Shown here: piece after piece, positions 12,190 to 25,600 of the stretch
How positions within the stretch are numbered: position 1 is the stretch's first letter
Layout: every line of letters begins with the position of its first letter
Source of the DNA: Reticulitermes speratus
Lineage: Eukaryota; Arthropoda; Insecta; Blattodea; Rhinotermitidae
Direction: 5' to 3'
Assembly: GCA_021186555.1 (NCBI GenBank)
Contig: JAJKFL010000006.1
Location: forward strand, 36,825,478 to 36,889,477
DNA length: 64,000 bases
Program-made: the position numbers and the translations under genes
Notes under the pieces: generated by a model
Told to the model about the DNA's origin: nothing
The model's database searches: none
Seen by the model: the letters and a program-made list of their open reading frames with translations, nothing else

Positions 12190-13420
12190 CCGACATTATT
12201 ATTCAAGATAAGGGTGGAGATGTTACACCGCCAATTACAAGTACAGTACGGGCTGCGCACGTAAAACCCACAGTTATCCAGGAAATAAAACTGCCTACCA
12301 TCAAATTAGAAACATTCTCAAGAGGTATTGAAACGTCGTCTAGATTTTGTAGCAATTTGAATCTTCGATAGACAATATCCGTCAGCCTCAACCATCAACA
12401 AACATGTCTTCCTCCGTGGGTGTCTAGAAGGCGAACCGAAACGTTTATTAGCTATAACCAGAGAAATGTACTAACGTAAGAACGAAGAAAATTCTTTGGG
12501 TACTGTGTGGGGACAAGAATCGGAGTATTCAAGCTTTTTGGATTATTCAGAAAACCTACAGTCTGCACAATCGGATAGTCCTGATGCACTTAATTCTACC
12601 TACGTCGAGTGTCATCGTCGGATTCAAGCTCTCAAGGCTCTAGGAGAAAATACAGACGTCCACGGACAGATTTTATTTGGCTGTGCTGCGATTTGTGGGA
12701 AGACGAATTCTACCCCATACAATATACTCTGACAAAGCACATATATACCAAACCGTTAACATAGAACTTATTCAACTTTTCGCGGTGGCGGCAGACTCCA
12801 AGACTCAAGAACGCCTAGCGCATCACGGCGTTACATGCAAGTTCATTGCACCACGGGTAGCTTGGTGAGGAGGATGGTGGGAATGAATGGTTGGTTCCAC
12901 TAAGCTCTGCTTGAGGAAAGTACTAGGATAACCACAGGTCGAAGAAGAAAGACTAAACACCATTCTAATTGGCACTGACTCTGCCCTTAATTCACAACTT
13001 TAAGGTCATCTAGTCCTCTTAATGCTGAAAAACCTAACAAGAATTCCGTGTGGAATGAGCCAGTTACGAAAAAAAAGAAAGGTCCAAATAATTTGAAATA
13101 AAATAAATGTTCAATGAAGATTTCTGGCGGCGAAAGGGGGAATATATTCTACAGCTCCGTAACTACCGTGAAGTGAAAAGTCCACCTGGAAAATATCCTA
13201 ATTTTGGAGTTCGAGATGTCGTTCTTCTACAGGAAGATACACACCAGCCCAGTCACACTTCGCCAGCAAGACGGAGACAGGATCAATCGCTCGGAGCAGC
13301 TGGTCACTCCTTTGGAAATTGACCAGGTTGGGGAGGATGTGGAGACCTAGAGAGATACATCGAACGCCATCTGTTACACATGAATATGTACCCTCTCTGT
13401 ATTCAAAAGGCAATGACAGC
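12190..13420 (+). mobile_element. BEL/Pao LTR-retroelement fossil (A-B interval)
   Basis: Decayed remnant of a BEL/Pao element. A gag-like part is recognisable at 12220-12720 by motifs such as LNSTY and CHRRIQAL. A piece of the integrase C-terminal region lies at 12830-13335, with motifs such as YILQLRNYREV and VVLLQED. No reverse-transcriptase core or LTRs were recognised. It has several breaks and is far from whole. The same fossil at 38900-40150 shows that it inserted and decayed before the duplication. Confidence 0.7.
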
Positions 13421-14000
13421 AGTACAGCAGAAAAAAAAAACGGTTAGTAGCATTTCACAATAGTGGTTTTATTCACGACAATAATAACACGACCGAAACG
13501 TAGTGGAGTCGGATCTTTACTTTATTGCTCACAATCGTCTTATTTTCAAAATTGAGAATCAATAGTCACCCTTCAAATATTAATGTCAGATCGCGAATGT
13601 TTTATATATTACATAATAACACTCTATTGCAAATTCACTATTTAAAACCAAACATTAATCTGAATCATATTTAAATTCTCAGTTCCTACCTCTCACAGAA
13701 CACATTAAGTCTTCATTAAATATCTTTCAGTTAAATCCGTTTAAGATCGACGATGCCTGTAAGAATCTTACGAAACACAAACATACTCTCTGGGTAAGAT
13801 GAAGTTTATGATGTTATGCCTCGTGGTACGTGCAATAACCATCAGACATTAAAGGTTTAGCAATTTTAAAATGTATTACAGGATGACAGCTTTGGAAGGA
13901 CAGTTACTACAATCACTCAAACAAACTGAAAGTTACTTACAGAATTAAGTAAACAAGGCTGAATGTCACTAATGACATCAAAACACCAAAGAAGATCATA
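13421..14000. other. unassigned spacer before mariner
   Basis: AT-rich sequence aligning with 40150-40735. No frame, repeat unit or RNA gene is recognisable. It ends at the TA target of the mariner. Confidence 0.5.
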
Positions 14001-15332
14001 TACGAGGGCTGTCCAAAAAGTATCCGACTATATTCTTTCCCGCGTTAAGTAATGGCGAAAGGGTGGGGAAACTGAGCGTAGTGGTAGAAGGGACTTTCAT
14101 GCGCATGCGTGATTTTTTGCTGCCTCGCAACACCGCTGGATGCGTCTGTCGCTGCCAGATAGCGAAGTGGTGTAACACGTGTTCGTCGCATTCTCGTTTC
14201 GCTCAAGATGACAGAATGTTTGGAGCAGCGATACTGCATCAAGTTTTTTCAGAAACTTGGGGATACCCAAGCGGAAACAATCCGCAAAATTCAGCAGGCT
14301 TTCGGTGATGATGCAACGGGGGTCACTAAAATTAAAGAGTGGTTCAGCCGCTTTAAAGATGGCCGCATGTCGGCGGACAGTGACCAGCGTTCCGGGAGAC
14401 CGTCAACGAGCCGAAATGCTGATGTCATTGACAAAGTGCGGACATTGATCATGGAGGACCGTCGTTTGACCGTCCGGGAAATTGCTGATGAGGTTGGGAT
14501 CAGCAGAGGTTCCGCAAACACGATTTTAACTGAGGATGTGGGCATGCGAAGAGTGGCGGCAAAATTTGTGCCCAAGCTGCTTTCGCCGGAGCAGCAACAA
14601 CTCCGCCTTGAGGTCGCGCAGGACATGCTGGAGTGCACCAACAGGGATCCTGAGTTCCTGAAGACTGTGATCACTGGTGACGAGTCGTGGGTGTACGGAT
14701 ATGACCCGGAAACCAAGGTCCAGTCGTCACAATGGAAGCATCCAACATCCCCGAGGCCCAAAAAAGCACGACACGTTCGGAGCAATGTGAAGGTGATACT
14801 GACTGTTTTCTTCGATTACCGGGGTGTTGTGCATCATGAGTACGCACCATTAGGCCAAACTGTTAATAAGGAGTACTACCAAGAAGTCCTCCGTCATCTT
14901 CGTGATGCAGTTCGGCGCAAGAGACCGGAGCTGTGGGACGCACGCAACTGGCAGCTGCATCATGACAATGCCCCAGATCATTCATCACACCTGATCCAGA
15001 GTTTCCTGGCTAAGCACGGCATTCCGCAGGTTCGCCAGGCTCCCTACTCTCCTGACATGGCTCCTTGTGATTTCTGGCTGTTCCCGAGATTGAAGACACC
15101 GCTAAAAGGCTCCCGTTTTGACAGCCGCGAGGACATCATACAGAACGCGACGGCGCAGCTGCACACCATTCCAAAACAAGCTTCCAGAATTGCTTCCAGC
15201 GATGGAAGGACCGCTGGGCTAAGTGTGTGGAGTCACAAGGGGCCTACTTTGAAGGGGATTAGGTATTGTAACCACCCAGATACAGAACTTTTTTCCCGGC
15301 CCAAGGTCGGATACTTTTTGGACAGACCTCGT
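14001..15332 (+). mobile_element. mariner DNA transposon, near full length
   Basis: Terminal inverted repeats of about 28 bp (CGAGGGCTGTCCAAAAAG at the left, its complement with one mismatch at the right) are flanked by TA. The empty site is seen at 40730 in the B-C interval, so it inserted only between genes A and B, after the duplication. It carries one transposase gene, 14208-15262. The good match of its ends and a single reading-frame fault suggest a fairly young copy. Confidence 0.92.
14208..15262 (+). pseudogene. mariner transposase, one frameshift near the end
   Basis: Cut-and-paste transposase of the Tc1/mariner superfamily. From the start MTECLEQRYCIKFF come two helix-turn-helix regions (about residues 1-110, with EIADEVGISRGSANTI), then a DD34D catalytic domain. 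Its first Asp is in TGDESWVYGYD, the second in HHDNAPDHS, and the third in YSPDMAPCDFW, with 34 residues between the last two. A 1-bp loss near 15180 (GCTTCC where GCTTTCC is expected) shifts the frame after IPKQA. The normal tail ending YFEGD and TAG is still visible in another frame at 15250-15262. Without the fault the protein would be about 351 aa, normal for mariner. Confidence 0.9.
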
Positions 15333-15620
15333 ATACCAGAGCTTCCCAATGTGTGCTACTGGGATTCCAAGGGAACCGCGACAAGTTCGCAGGGGATTCG
15401 TGGATTTGTGTAATGGCTACGTTGAAGTTTACTTATTTCTTGAATTAAACGAATAAAGTTTTTTTTCAAATAATCGCGGTTCTTCTTTAATAGGCGTTCA
15501 TTTCATAAGACATAATCTGTAATAACGAAACTTCCTGTACCAACGGAGGGAGGGACAATCATTTTAATTAAGGTAATATCATGGAATGCATTGTAACGTG
15601 TGCTACTGATATATAGTCGT
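15333..15620. other. A-B-specific spacer after mariner
   Basis: Not matched in the B-C interval. No gene or element is recognised. Confidence 0.4.
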
Positions 15621-15624
15621 AAAG

Positions 15625-15885
15625 GTAAAGGTAGAGCAATCAGGCCCTTAGGGTTCCAGGAGGTTGAGGCTCCCAGATTTCTAGACAATCGGCACATAAA
15701 TGTGGTAAGACTGTCAGCCCTAAGCAACGGCCGCCTTTACGCCCAGGAAATATTTCTGGTACTCATTTCTGTTAGAGGCTGAGTAGACCCCAGGGCCATA
15801 GTGCGACCGAAAGGATTATGTCAATGAAAAATTCCAATGACACCATCGGGAATCGTACACGCGACCTTCCGGCGTAGGTATCTAA
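15625..15885 (-). mobile_element. tRNA-derived SINE, - strand, head lost
   Basis: Body matches the SINE at 62353-62643: the blocks TTCCAGGAGGTTGAGGCTCC and CTGTTAGAGGCTGAGT are shared in order. Only the B-box side of the head remains (ATCGGGAATCGTACACG), and the A box is gone. Confidence 0.7.
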
Positions 15886-16019
15886 AATCAGTTCCGAGAT
15901 ATAAACTTTTAATTTTGGATTCCTATCATCCGGACATCTTACAATCACGTGAAAAGAGATGTGAGGATCCGTGGTTATTTTTTCGAAGACAACAGGTGTG
16001 CGCGAGCAAAAAGGTTTGG

Positions 16020-16215
16020 GACACACAGATATATATTATGAATGTATTAATAATATATATACATAATATATATTGATATATTAATAATATGCGTTATTAA
16101 TATATAAATAATATATGTTTATATATTAATAATATATATTATTAATGTATTAATAATGTATATTGATATATTAATAAATATTATTATATATTAATAATAT
16201 ATTAATGTATTTATA
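16020..16215. repeat. AT-rich low-complexity tract
   Basis: About 195 bp of TATTAATA/ATATATTA units. It is private to this interval: the B-C interval passes from 40735 straight to the sequence found here after 16215. Confidence 0.85.
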
Positions 16216-16494
16216 CTTGCATAAACTTGTCTTCAAGCGAAGCAGACATGTTTCTTTGTACCGCTCACTTCCACAAAATTTCAACCTGAGGGTACCTTCA
16301 AATATAGACCTACTTTTTATGTGTTATTGATTAATTAAACTCTTTTCTAACAGAAAGACTTTGCAGCTGCTCTAAATTTTCACAAAAGTGTCTGAATAAT
16401 TAACGGCTCCCACCCACTTCAAACTCGCAATAATAAGTGAAACAAGAAAGTTAAGCTTCTTGAGTCATTACGTTTTACAGGAAACGACGCTGCC
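16216..16494. other. upstream flank of gene B
   Basis: Aligns with 40740-41023 upstream of gene C at roughly 85-90% by eye. It probably holds the distal promoter, but no factor site can be named. Confidence 0.45.
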
Positions 16495-16634
16495 TAACAC
16501 TTGTACATAAACTGTCAGTTGAACTGCAGATCTCTCGAGTGTCACTTGTTTCAGTGGGTCCAAGTGTCTGTAGTGATCGTACTCAAGTTTGCTACAAACG
16601 TATTCGGTTTCACTTTGCACAGACAAGTTACATT
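16495..16634 (+). promoter_or_regulatory. candidate promoter and 5' UTR of gene B
   Basis: A TATA-like run (TACATAAA) and an arthropod initiator-like TCAGTT lie about 110-130 bp before the ATG and are kept at the same place upstream of gene C. The two elements are only about 5 bp apart, so they cannot both serve the same start site in the usual way. Assignment is tentative. Confidence 0.3.
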
Positions 16635-19600
16635 ATGGAAACGAAGAAAACTGTTACAAACAATCTAACAGAGCATCGTTTTCGTGTAACACTATTTTTA
16701 TTGAGGTTAGGTGGTGTCTCTATTTACCTAGATAAAACGTCAAAAGGCAATTTCGTGTATAATTGTACAGTGACTATCTGCGCGTATGCTGTGTTTATGG
16801 CCATGATAATGGACTTCATCGTGCACAGAGATGACTTGCAGAGAGCTATGAAGACATTCCGTGTGATTCTGACATGCATATTGGTTTTTTGGATGCATCT
16901 CAACATGAGGTAGTGACACATTCGGAAAATTAAGGCTCAAATGCCAATAAATGTGGTGTGTATAATGGTGTAAATAAACGCCCTGGAACATAACATGACA
17001 AATGACAACGATGACAACTACGGCAACAACAACAACAACAACAACAGTAATGATAAGACAGTTAAAATTTTTAAATTTAATTTCTTTATCTGAATGTTTA
17101 ATATTTCTCATAATTTTAAATGTTTTATTCCTTTCATCAGTCAGATATTCACACATTTCTAAAACAATAAATTTGGCCTATTTATAAACAACCGTGACAA
17201 CACAGATCTCGTATAGGATAAGCCAAAAGGACTGTCATACTGATATACGTTTTATTACGCACTGTTAATGAACTTTAATTTCAATATATTGTAATGTTTA
17301 GAATCTTCAAAGTGGCCACAGAAACTGCTTTCCTTTTCTTTTGAAATCCTTTCGAAAACCAAGTCCCTTATTAAACTTTGAAAGATACGCAAACGAGAAC
17401 ATTTTATTGTGCCCATCGGACTGTATTCATAGCCAAACTTGCGGGGTTTTTAAACATAAAGGCGGTTGGAACAGGATGTGACAGACACTCAACAACCTGT
17501 CTGTATTTACTATTCAACCCGTCGAAATGAAGGTAACATTCTACACTTCGCATAAAGTCAAAAATTAAGCCAACAACTTTAAAAAGAATTGTTTCCTTTG
17601 AACTGACACGCGAGATTTATGAAGCAATAGAGGTCAAGAACTTACCTACAACTTTCTTTAAGGTGACGCCCCATTCCAATATCGACCTAGACGCCAACTG
17701 TACTCAGGTTATCATAGTTTTACTCTGTCACACCAAAAACATGTCGAGATACTTATTTTAGTTGAAACACGGCCAATTCCGTTCATAATTCCAGTTCCTT
17801 TTACTCAATAATAACCCCGACTCAACACCATCTGAACATGTGAAAACTTTATTAAATAAACTGCAGAAACTAAAACTGACACGCGACATTCAAATAAATT
17901 TGACGCAATTTAAGCTCAAGCTATATTATGAGTATAATCGTATGTCGTCAGACGTACGAGTACGTTCCGAAATGCGTCCTACATTGGATTTCACTGAACA
18001 TAACATTGTCGATAACTGTGGATTCTCAAATAAATAGGTTCGTCACTCTAAACGCTCCCTTATGTCCTTCCAGACCTCGCCTCACATGATAGCAGGCATT
18101 TTAACGGCAAGGATCTTACAGACACTACGTTCAGTAGCACTAACAGTGACATCAACACTTTTACGGACACCACCCTCATAGACAGCAAAATTACCATCAA
18201 CAATCTTATGAACGTCACTGATGAAAGACCCGCATTCCTCAGAGGATTCTGACTTATTCAAGATCACCTGTATTAGGTACCTTTTGAAAAGTATAAATGT
18301 TCCAGTAACTTCATGTGCCGTCAATTTCGGATGTGCATCCCACGTCGATTCTCTAGAAAAGCGTGCTGCTTTATGGTTTCTACTTTCATTACGGGTAAAT
18401 TTGTGTGACTTATTCGTCTCAGTCAGTTGAACACAGTGTTACTTTATGGTGTCTAGTTTTCGTACGGGTAAATCTGAGTGGCACATTCGTCTCGTGAAAT
18501 TCCATATTCAATCTGTAGAACACAGACTTATGTCACAGTTTTTAGCTTCCGTATGGATAAATTTGTGTGGTTTATTCATCTTGTGATATCCTATGTTAGT
18601 CTGTAGAACACAATGATGTTTCATGGTTTCTAGGTTCCGTATGGATAAATTTGAAGAGCTGATTCGCCTCACGGAATTCTTCACATGGGAAGAACTGCCA
18701 ATCAGAGATCCAGAAACTGGTCTCCGTACGTTTGCTGGATTGATAATGGGTATCCAGAACATCAGTAGAAATGTATTTATGTTCACCCTAGTTTACCACG
18801 TGGTCCAGACATCTATACGAATTTTTACTTCTCATGATATGGTTTTCGAAGCTTGGTATCCTTTCGATGTATCAACCAGCCCAGTTTACGAGTTGATAAT
18901 GCTTTCACAGGTAAATTAATAGTATTGTATTCGTAATATTGGTAAAAAGATACCTACATTAATGGAATGAGACATCCCTCCTGTTAATCAAATTTAATCG
19001 TATAACTATAACTGCATACATGTGAAGTTATAAGGTAAACCTGTCCCGTTACGCGCCAAGCAGGCAGTAAGGTGAGGTAGAGGTACACCTATAGACATTC
19101 TCGACCTTTGCAGAGAAAGTTGGTGGGTCGTTAGCTTCAAGTCTCCGCGGGAAAGAAAACCATTACCCTTTGTACAGGGGACTGGGTGGGCCTGGGTAGA
19201 CCGGTCTGGATGTGTCCGAAAAATCTCGTCCCCCCGGTGTTCGAAGTCCGGATCGTCCAAACCGTAGTTTCTTCTCCATATAAGGCTATTTTAATGCTCG
19301 AGTACTAGAGAAATGTTAAAGCCAATTGTATAGCAAATAAATTTGTTTCGTGGAAATTTCGTTATCTTATCAAGAAACTGGAAAAATTTACAATGCGGCT
19401 ACCTGGCATTCCAGGGATTATAAACACACTCTGCTACTTACGTATCAACAGCCACGTATTCGAAAATACGAATAAGCTTTTTAAGACAACTAGATTCTTT
19501 AAAACTTCTTTCGTTTTTGAGTTCCGTCACTTTGTGTGTGGCAGAGAAGACACATCTTAAACAGAACGTTTGCAACATACATATATTGGAAAATGTTCAC

Positions 19601-22600
19601 AAAGAAGCTGAGATAAAATAACACAAAAGGTACAGAAATTTAAACACGCAAAGTAAATATTCTTGAAGGAAATGTACTGTGAATCGGTGATCTGCACGTA
19701 TGTTGTAGTTAATATAAACATATATGTATCTAATTACACATTAATTAACTAAAATCTAATTCTCTTTCTTCATTCAGGTTATCGCATCAATACAATATCA
19801 GTGCATTTTTTTCGGTTTCACGCTCCTATACGCCGTGATGGTTTGCGTCGCTTGCAGTCAGTTCGAGAAGCTTACAGCGAAAATCTACGACATAAACCAG
19901 AAGCGCTTCACGTCAGAAGATGACTCAGTAAGGGAGGGTGACATTCAGAAAAGACTTCATGAATGTGTCCAACACCACCAACTTATTATGCGGTATGTAT
20001 ATACCCCTACGTCATCAACAACATTAAGAAAATAGTGTTCTTTTTTAATTTCACATCGGACGTCACTCTACAGCCGGACCAATCTCGTGACTGCAGGCAG
20101 CTCAGCGATGGCCGCTGTTCCACTTTGCCGCTAAGTGGGTATCCAAGCGTTTTAGTCCAATGTGTTCAATTAATATTAGGTTCTTCATAATCACATTTAC
20201 GTAAGATGATGGAAATAATTCCCTTCGCCTGTCTGACGTGCGTCACAACTAACAACCACACTGTTAACAGCACGTCGAAGATTTGCTGGTGAATTTCAAA
20301 CATTATCTATCTTATCTACATTGACCTACATTTGTGCAAAAATTCGGTAACTCAAATGAAGAAGTGTCGTAATCAGAAGAACATACTTATTTTATGACAT
20401 GCTATCAACAGAATTGATGCCAAAATATTTACGCCATCATGAGTCCAACTCAAGACCAACAAAGAAAATACCAATTTAAATATGGGCTATAAAAAACAAG
20501 ATAACATATTATACATAATTCAATAATTTTCAATATGCACAAGAAATTCAAAAACATGAAATTAAAATTTTAAGTGGGTATATATCGGAAGATATTTTTA
20601 TTATTGGCCAATACTTGCTTGTAATTCTTCAGACGGGCTGAAGTTGGCGTTGTAAATGTGCAGAAACACGAAGCTACGACGTCTTGATAACAACATGAAG
20701 TGTTGCCTGCGTTGTGCCTACACGTAGCCACTTACATGAAACTAATTTTCGCAGCCAAACATTCTCCATCGTGCATCCCGTGACGTTACCACCTCACAAA
20801 ATTCGCTCTTGGTTTAAGATCTGTATCGTAGAATCTGTGAACCACAGTCCATGAACAAGAGTGAATCAAATGCGGCAGTTTAGTAGCATTTCGTTCTGAT
20901 GACGCAGCCACGCCCGCTTCCTGTGCAGGTCAAGCCGCAGTCTTCTTCGAGACTGTCCAATGTGAAATGTCCAGTTCTTCCTCGGCACGTGTGTTCTGCC
21001 TTAGCCTAAGCGACAACTGACACCTAATTAGATGGAGCTATTAAAAAGTTGCCGATGGTGGCACGTTCAACTGAAATGTTGCGTGTGTTTAGATTTTCTT
21101 TTTGTTACTTCAGTACATAATAATCATTAAGGAGGCAGCACGTCTCCGTGCTGTACTGCTTACTGTAAGGAAATTTAGCCACAAAAAGCGATATTTGAGT
21201 GCGTTCAGTACTCAGGCAGACATTAAGGAAACAATTTTATAAAACAAACTGGGGTTAAGAAACCATCTAGAAAAGTTTTTAACAATTTCTCAATTAGTAC
21301 CGAAGAAAAGCGAAGTCGTTTGCACGCCATGAAGGCATATTTGGAAGTAGAAATAATCATATGGCTACAGTCATTCTTAACCTGGTCACTAAACGGAGGT
21401 GACAGTTCAGCTCCACTCTCCGGTCGCTTTATATCGGAGAAAGAACTCCCGATTCCCGTGGACTAAAAGGCTGGGTGGGTTCCAGAGCCAGTTTGGACGC
21501 TTTCGGGTGAAGGAAAACTTTTGCCCATATTGCAAATCGAAACACGATTCCTCGGTCATCCAGCCCACAGCCTAGTCATTACAGTGATTAAGCTACCCCG
21601 TATTACAATGGGTATCGAAACTTCGATTACTTGTTGGTTCTTGATAGGCCATGAAATACGTACAAAACTGTTCAACTACGACATTCTTTTACACCACAGG
21701 AAAGACTGGCTGTAACACTAAGCTAAGAAAACGTTTTCGAATAAGATATTATTTCAAACATCACTTTCTTTCATGGAAAGTAAAAAAAAAAAAAAAGAAT
21801 TAAAGAAATTCATACACAAAATACTAAGTAAAATACAAAATTATAAATTCTATAAATAATCTTGCATCATCTAGCAGTATAATTATATTACTATGGATGG
21901 GATACTCAGTACGAGGTTAATGACGGGAGGACAGTTGTGGAAGCAAGTGGTTACACTTGAGGATCAAAAGAGTGATTGCAGGAGCAGGTGGAGATAGATT
22001 CTGAAGTCTGCACAGAAGCTTAATGCGTTGCAGTGTTTTTGTTTGTTGTTGTTTTGTTTTGTTTGATGGTTGAGGATTTCGTAGGTTGGAAGGATTGTCA
22101 ATGGCGAATGTTCCGGTGTAGCTAACATAGCGCCGCTATACAACTGACAAGAAGGGAATTACTTTCTTTCTCTTTTAACAACAGAGAAAATCTTGTAATT
22201 TTTTAAATTACTTCTTTAAGTTATTTAAAATGTTTATATATCATCTACTAAAACGCTTACGGCAGCGGAGTATTCGCTACTAACCCTGATGCTTGAAGAG
22301 CGCTTGCTCGCGGGTTTGTGTGTTGGTGTTTGTGTGTGTGTGAGAGAGAGACACAGAGACAGAGACTGTAGGCAATGTGGAGTGTTGTCTGTCCACAGCG
22401 TGCATTTAAATGTAAGTAAAGTGATGATATCAACAGCTATCCTTCTTGTCTCTTGTGTAACAATGGCGAAAGAGAAACAAATACTGCAGCGAAAGATACG
22501 GTAGGTGTGGCAGGAAGACTGCTGCTTTACCCACTGAAAATGACACAGAGCTGGAAGAGTTTATTTTTAGCAAAATGTTTTCGTACTGAGGAAGGAGGTC

Positions 22601-25600
22601 TCTGGATTATTGCGCCGTGTGGTGGTGTTGCGCCGTGTGGTGGTGTAATCGCTTCCCGACGTATCGAAAGAATATACCGCATTCATCTTCAGGGTTATGA
22701 GTACGAGAATTGACTTATAACCCTTAGGATGACGGCGGTACATTTCTTTGAAACTTCAGAAACAAATTACCCAACCACAAGGCGCTAAAACCCAGAAGAC
22801 CTGCTTCCTCAACAGTCACGTTGTGGAAACCTCAAACCACCCTCTTCGTCTTTCAAGAAAATATTCCTTTCTGACTATTTTATCTTCCTCGCTTTTTGTG
22901 TTTTGTTGATACGCGATTTTGTATGAAAGAATGAAGTGATAAAAGTGTTACAATGTCAGGATCTAGTACATTCAGTGAAGAGAAAGTACACAAAACTCTT
23001 TCACTCAAACATTAGCACCCTACTTAATAATTTGATAGCGCGTTTCTCATATATTTAAAAAGTGGTATTCTTTTGACCTACCTAATTGTGAGCAATATGA
23101 TGGATATTAAGTTAGTGTAACGTTCCTGATCACCTTGTAAGTAAACTGAGGGTGATGTCGATAGTACATTGCTGAAGAATGAATTAATGGTGCTTTATGA
23201 TTCGGAAAACTTAAGAGAAAAATCCCCTTTCCAAGTTCTACAATGGCTACATGGCAGCATTATAGCCTCCACATTTAAACAAACCTACAAATTACCAAAT
23301 CTAATTTCCACCATCTCGAGTACAAGGACCTCAGTTGAACGAATTTTTTCAACCCTCTTGAGAATCAAGACCTACCTTCGCTCCATTCAAAGTCAAGACA
23401 GAGTCAGCTCTCACTCCTATCAATAGAGAAGGCAGAGCCCACGAAAACCCCAAAACGTCTAGAATGTTGCTATTGAGAAATCTGCATTAGTCAATAGAAG
23501 AGTGGAATATCATTCCAAATACCAAAACATAACGGGTAGAGTTTAGATTGTTTTCTCTTTTAAAGGAAATAATTGCTTGTGATTACATTTACATTTTCGT
23601 TATTATTATTATTATTATTATTGTCATTAATTATTCACTTTCCTTATTTACATCAGTTTAGCTGGTTCTCAAAAGAGTACGGGCCACACTGCCCAAGCAT
23701 TTCTTATTCATTTTTCCTGCAAAAACTTTCTAACAATTCAGCATGCATTGAGAATCACTGCTTTCTACACTTGAATATAAAAAGCAGGGCGGAGACGAAG
23801 CACTTTCAAACTGTAATTTTTTGGGATAATTCGCTTTGTGAATAGTACTAATGGTATTATGTAAACCGTTTTCATTTGTCGTATCTTATTAGCTCTTCTT
23901 TCAAGTGTGTATTCTTCTGGAACTTCTCGCTAATGATGCTGCGAAGGTTGTGACTGATAGGAATTGCTACATCTGTTAAGTAGGTTTCTTTGATAGTTCT
24001 ATCAAGTATAATTATATTCGGTCTATTGTTATGGATAGTTAGATCAGTGATTACGGACATGTCATACTGGGAATATAATTTATAATTGGAATTTTCTAAA
24101 ACGGATTGTGCCTCGTATTTATAATAGGGCATTGGTTGTCCCTTTGATAGTCCACATTTGATGGTCATTCCTTGATAGGCATTCATGATGAGCAACGTTG
24201 GCTCTGTCATTGTGACGATGGGTGTAATCATCTTGCGCTAGCGCACAACATGCACGGGGTATGTGTTGGATCATTTCTGATCGTCCTCAGCATTTGCAGC
24301 AGATATCGTTAGAAATGTTCTGATTCTTCAAAATACACTTCTTATAATTATTGCTACTACTTACCTGATCCTGGATGCCTATCATAAGTCTAGTGGTTTC
24401 TGTGAAGTGTTCGCCAGGCTTTAGCCGTGCTTTCGATGCTAATTTATCGACGCCTGATGATTCAAGTTCATAGGCATGTCCTCCGTGTACGGTTTTGCTC
24501 TTCCACATAAATATTATTTCTTGCGTCGTTTTGATATTTTCATTTGTTGTGGTAGAGGATCATGTAAGTTAAAAGGTGTGTAATTAACATCTCTGTCACA
24601 TACAATTCGATGTAGGTGGCAGGTATTTTTCTTGTTGTGTAGGTAAGTTCTTAATTATTTAACTTGGCTATTGTGGAGGTTGTGCATATCGATAATTCTT
24701 ATACGACCCTCGTTTTTCGGTATATTTTCTATGGTACATGCAGGCTTTTGTCATTTTAGTCATTATAATTCATTCTAGACTTTCGAATTCAGTTTGAGAT
24801 CACGATTTAAAGCCATATCAGTACGTTAAGGTTGGAATAAGTTATGTATTGATTGCCTTCGTAAGGTATTTGCTATTTAAATAAGTTTTTACTATTTTCT
24901 GCAGTCTACATGTCAGTGCAGTTGTTTGTTGCTTCTTAATCTTAGTGTGTTGAACTAGTCCAGACTGTAGTAGGCCTATAACAAGGTATTTGTACGTATC
25001 AATTTTATCCATTGGCTCTATTAGATATCTCGCCCTGTCGTGTTTCGAACCTTCTATTTCCACTTTTCCATGTCTAATGTTAAACATCCGACATTTGTCC
25101 AGACCAAATTCCATTTTTGTAAAACTTTCCATTATGTCGATAAGTTGATTCGGTTGTCTTTATTATTATTATTATTATTATTTATTAATACCTTGGACAA
25201 TGATGGAAGATTAAACATTTAATTATTTCAGCGGGAGTGAGGGAAATAATCAGGATTCGCCACTGTCATAATCATGAAAAACTTATTCTCAATACAGAAA
25301 TACATTTGTGTCAGCCAAAGAAAAAAGAAGATATCCTCATGAGTTACCAAATCAACTGAATGCATTGCATTAAATGAATACTCTGAGTGTGCTCAAGAAC
25401 ATCGTACTGAAGAAGATGTCTGGGCCCAAATGGAGGAAACAAGAGGACGGTGGAGAAAACCGCAGAATGAGGATCATCGTAACTTGTAACTTCACCAAAC
25501 GCTATTCGAGACATCCAATGAAATGGATGGCGCAAGGAGAGGAGAAATATATACAAATATTTTGGGTGGGGGGGGGGTCTTGAACGAATAACACCACCTG

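Noticed and set aside
12496-12732. 78-codon + frame that might be a small host gene
   Set aside because: Motifs such as LNSTYVECHRRIQAL belong to BEL/Pao gag; it is part of a broken fossil.
13107-13322. 71-codon + frame with VVLLQED
   Set aside because: Integrase C-terminal remnant of the same BEL/Pao fossil, not a host gene.
16539-16634. Upstream in-frame ATG adding 32 residues to gene B
   Set aside because: The gene C counterpart differs in frame there, and METKK gives the family's normal N-terminal length.
18082-18324. 80-codon - frame in gene B intron 1
   Set aside because: Absent from gene C and without a recognised motif; kept only as a note on the intron.
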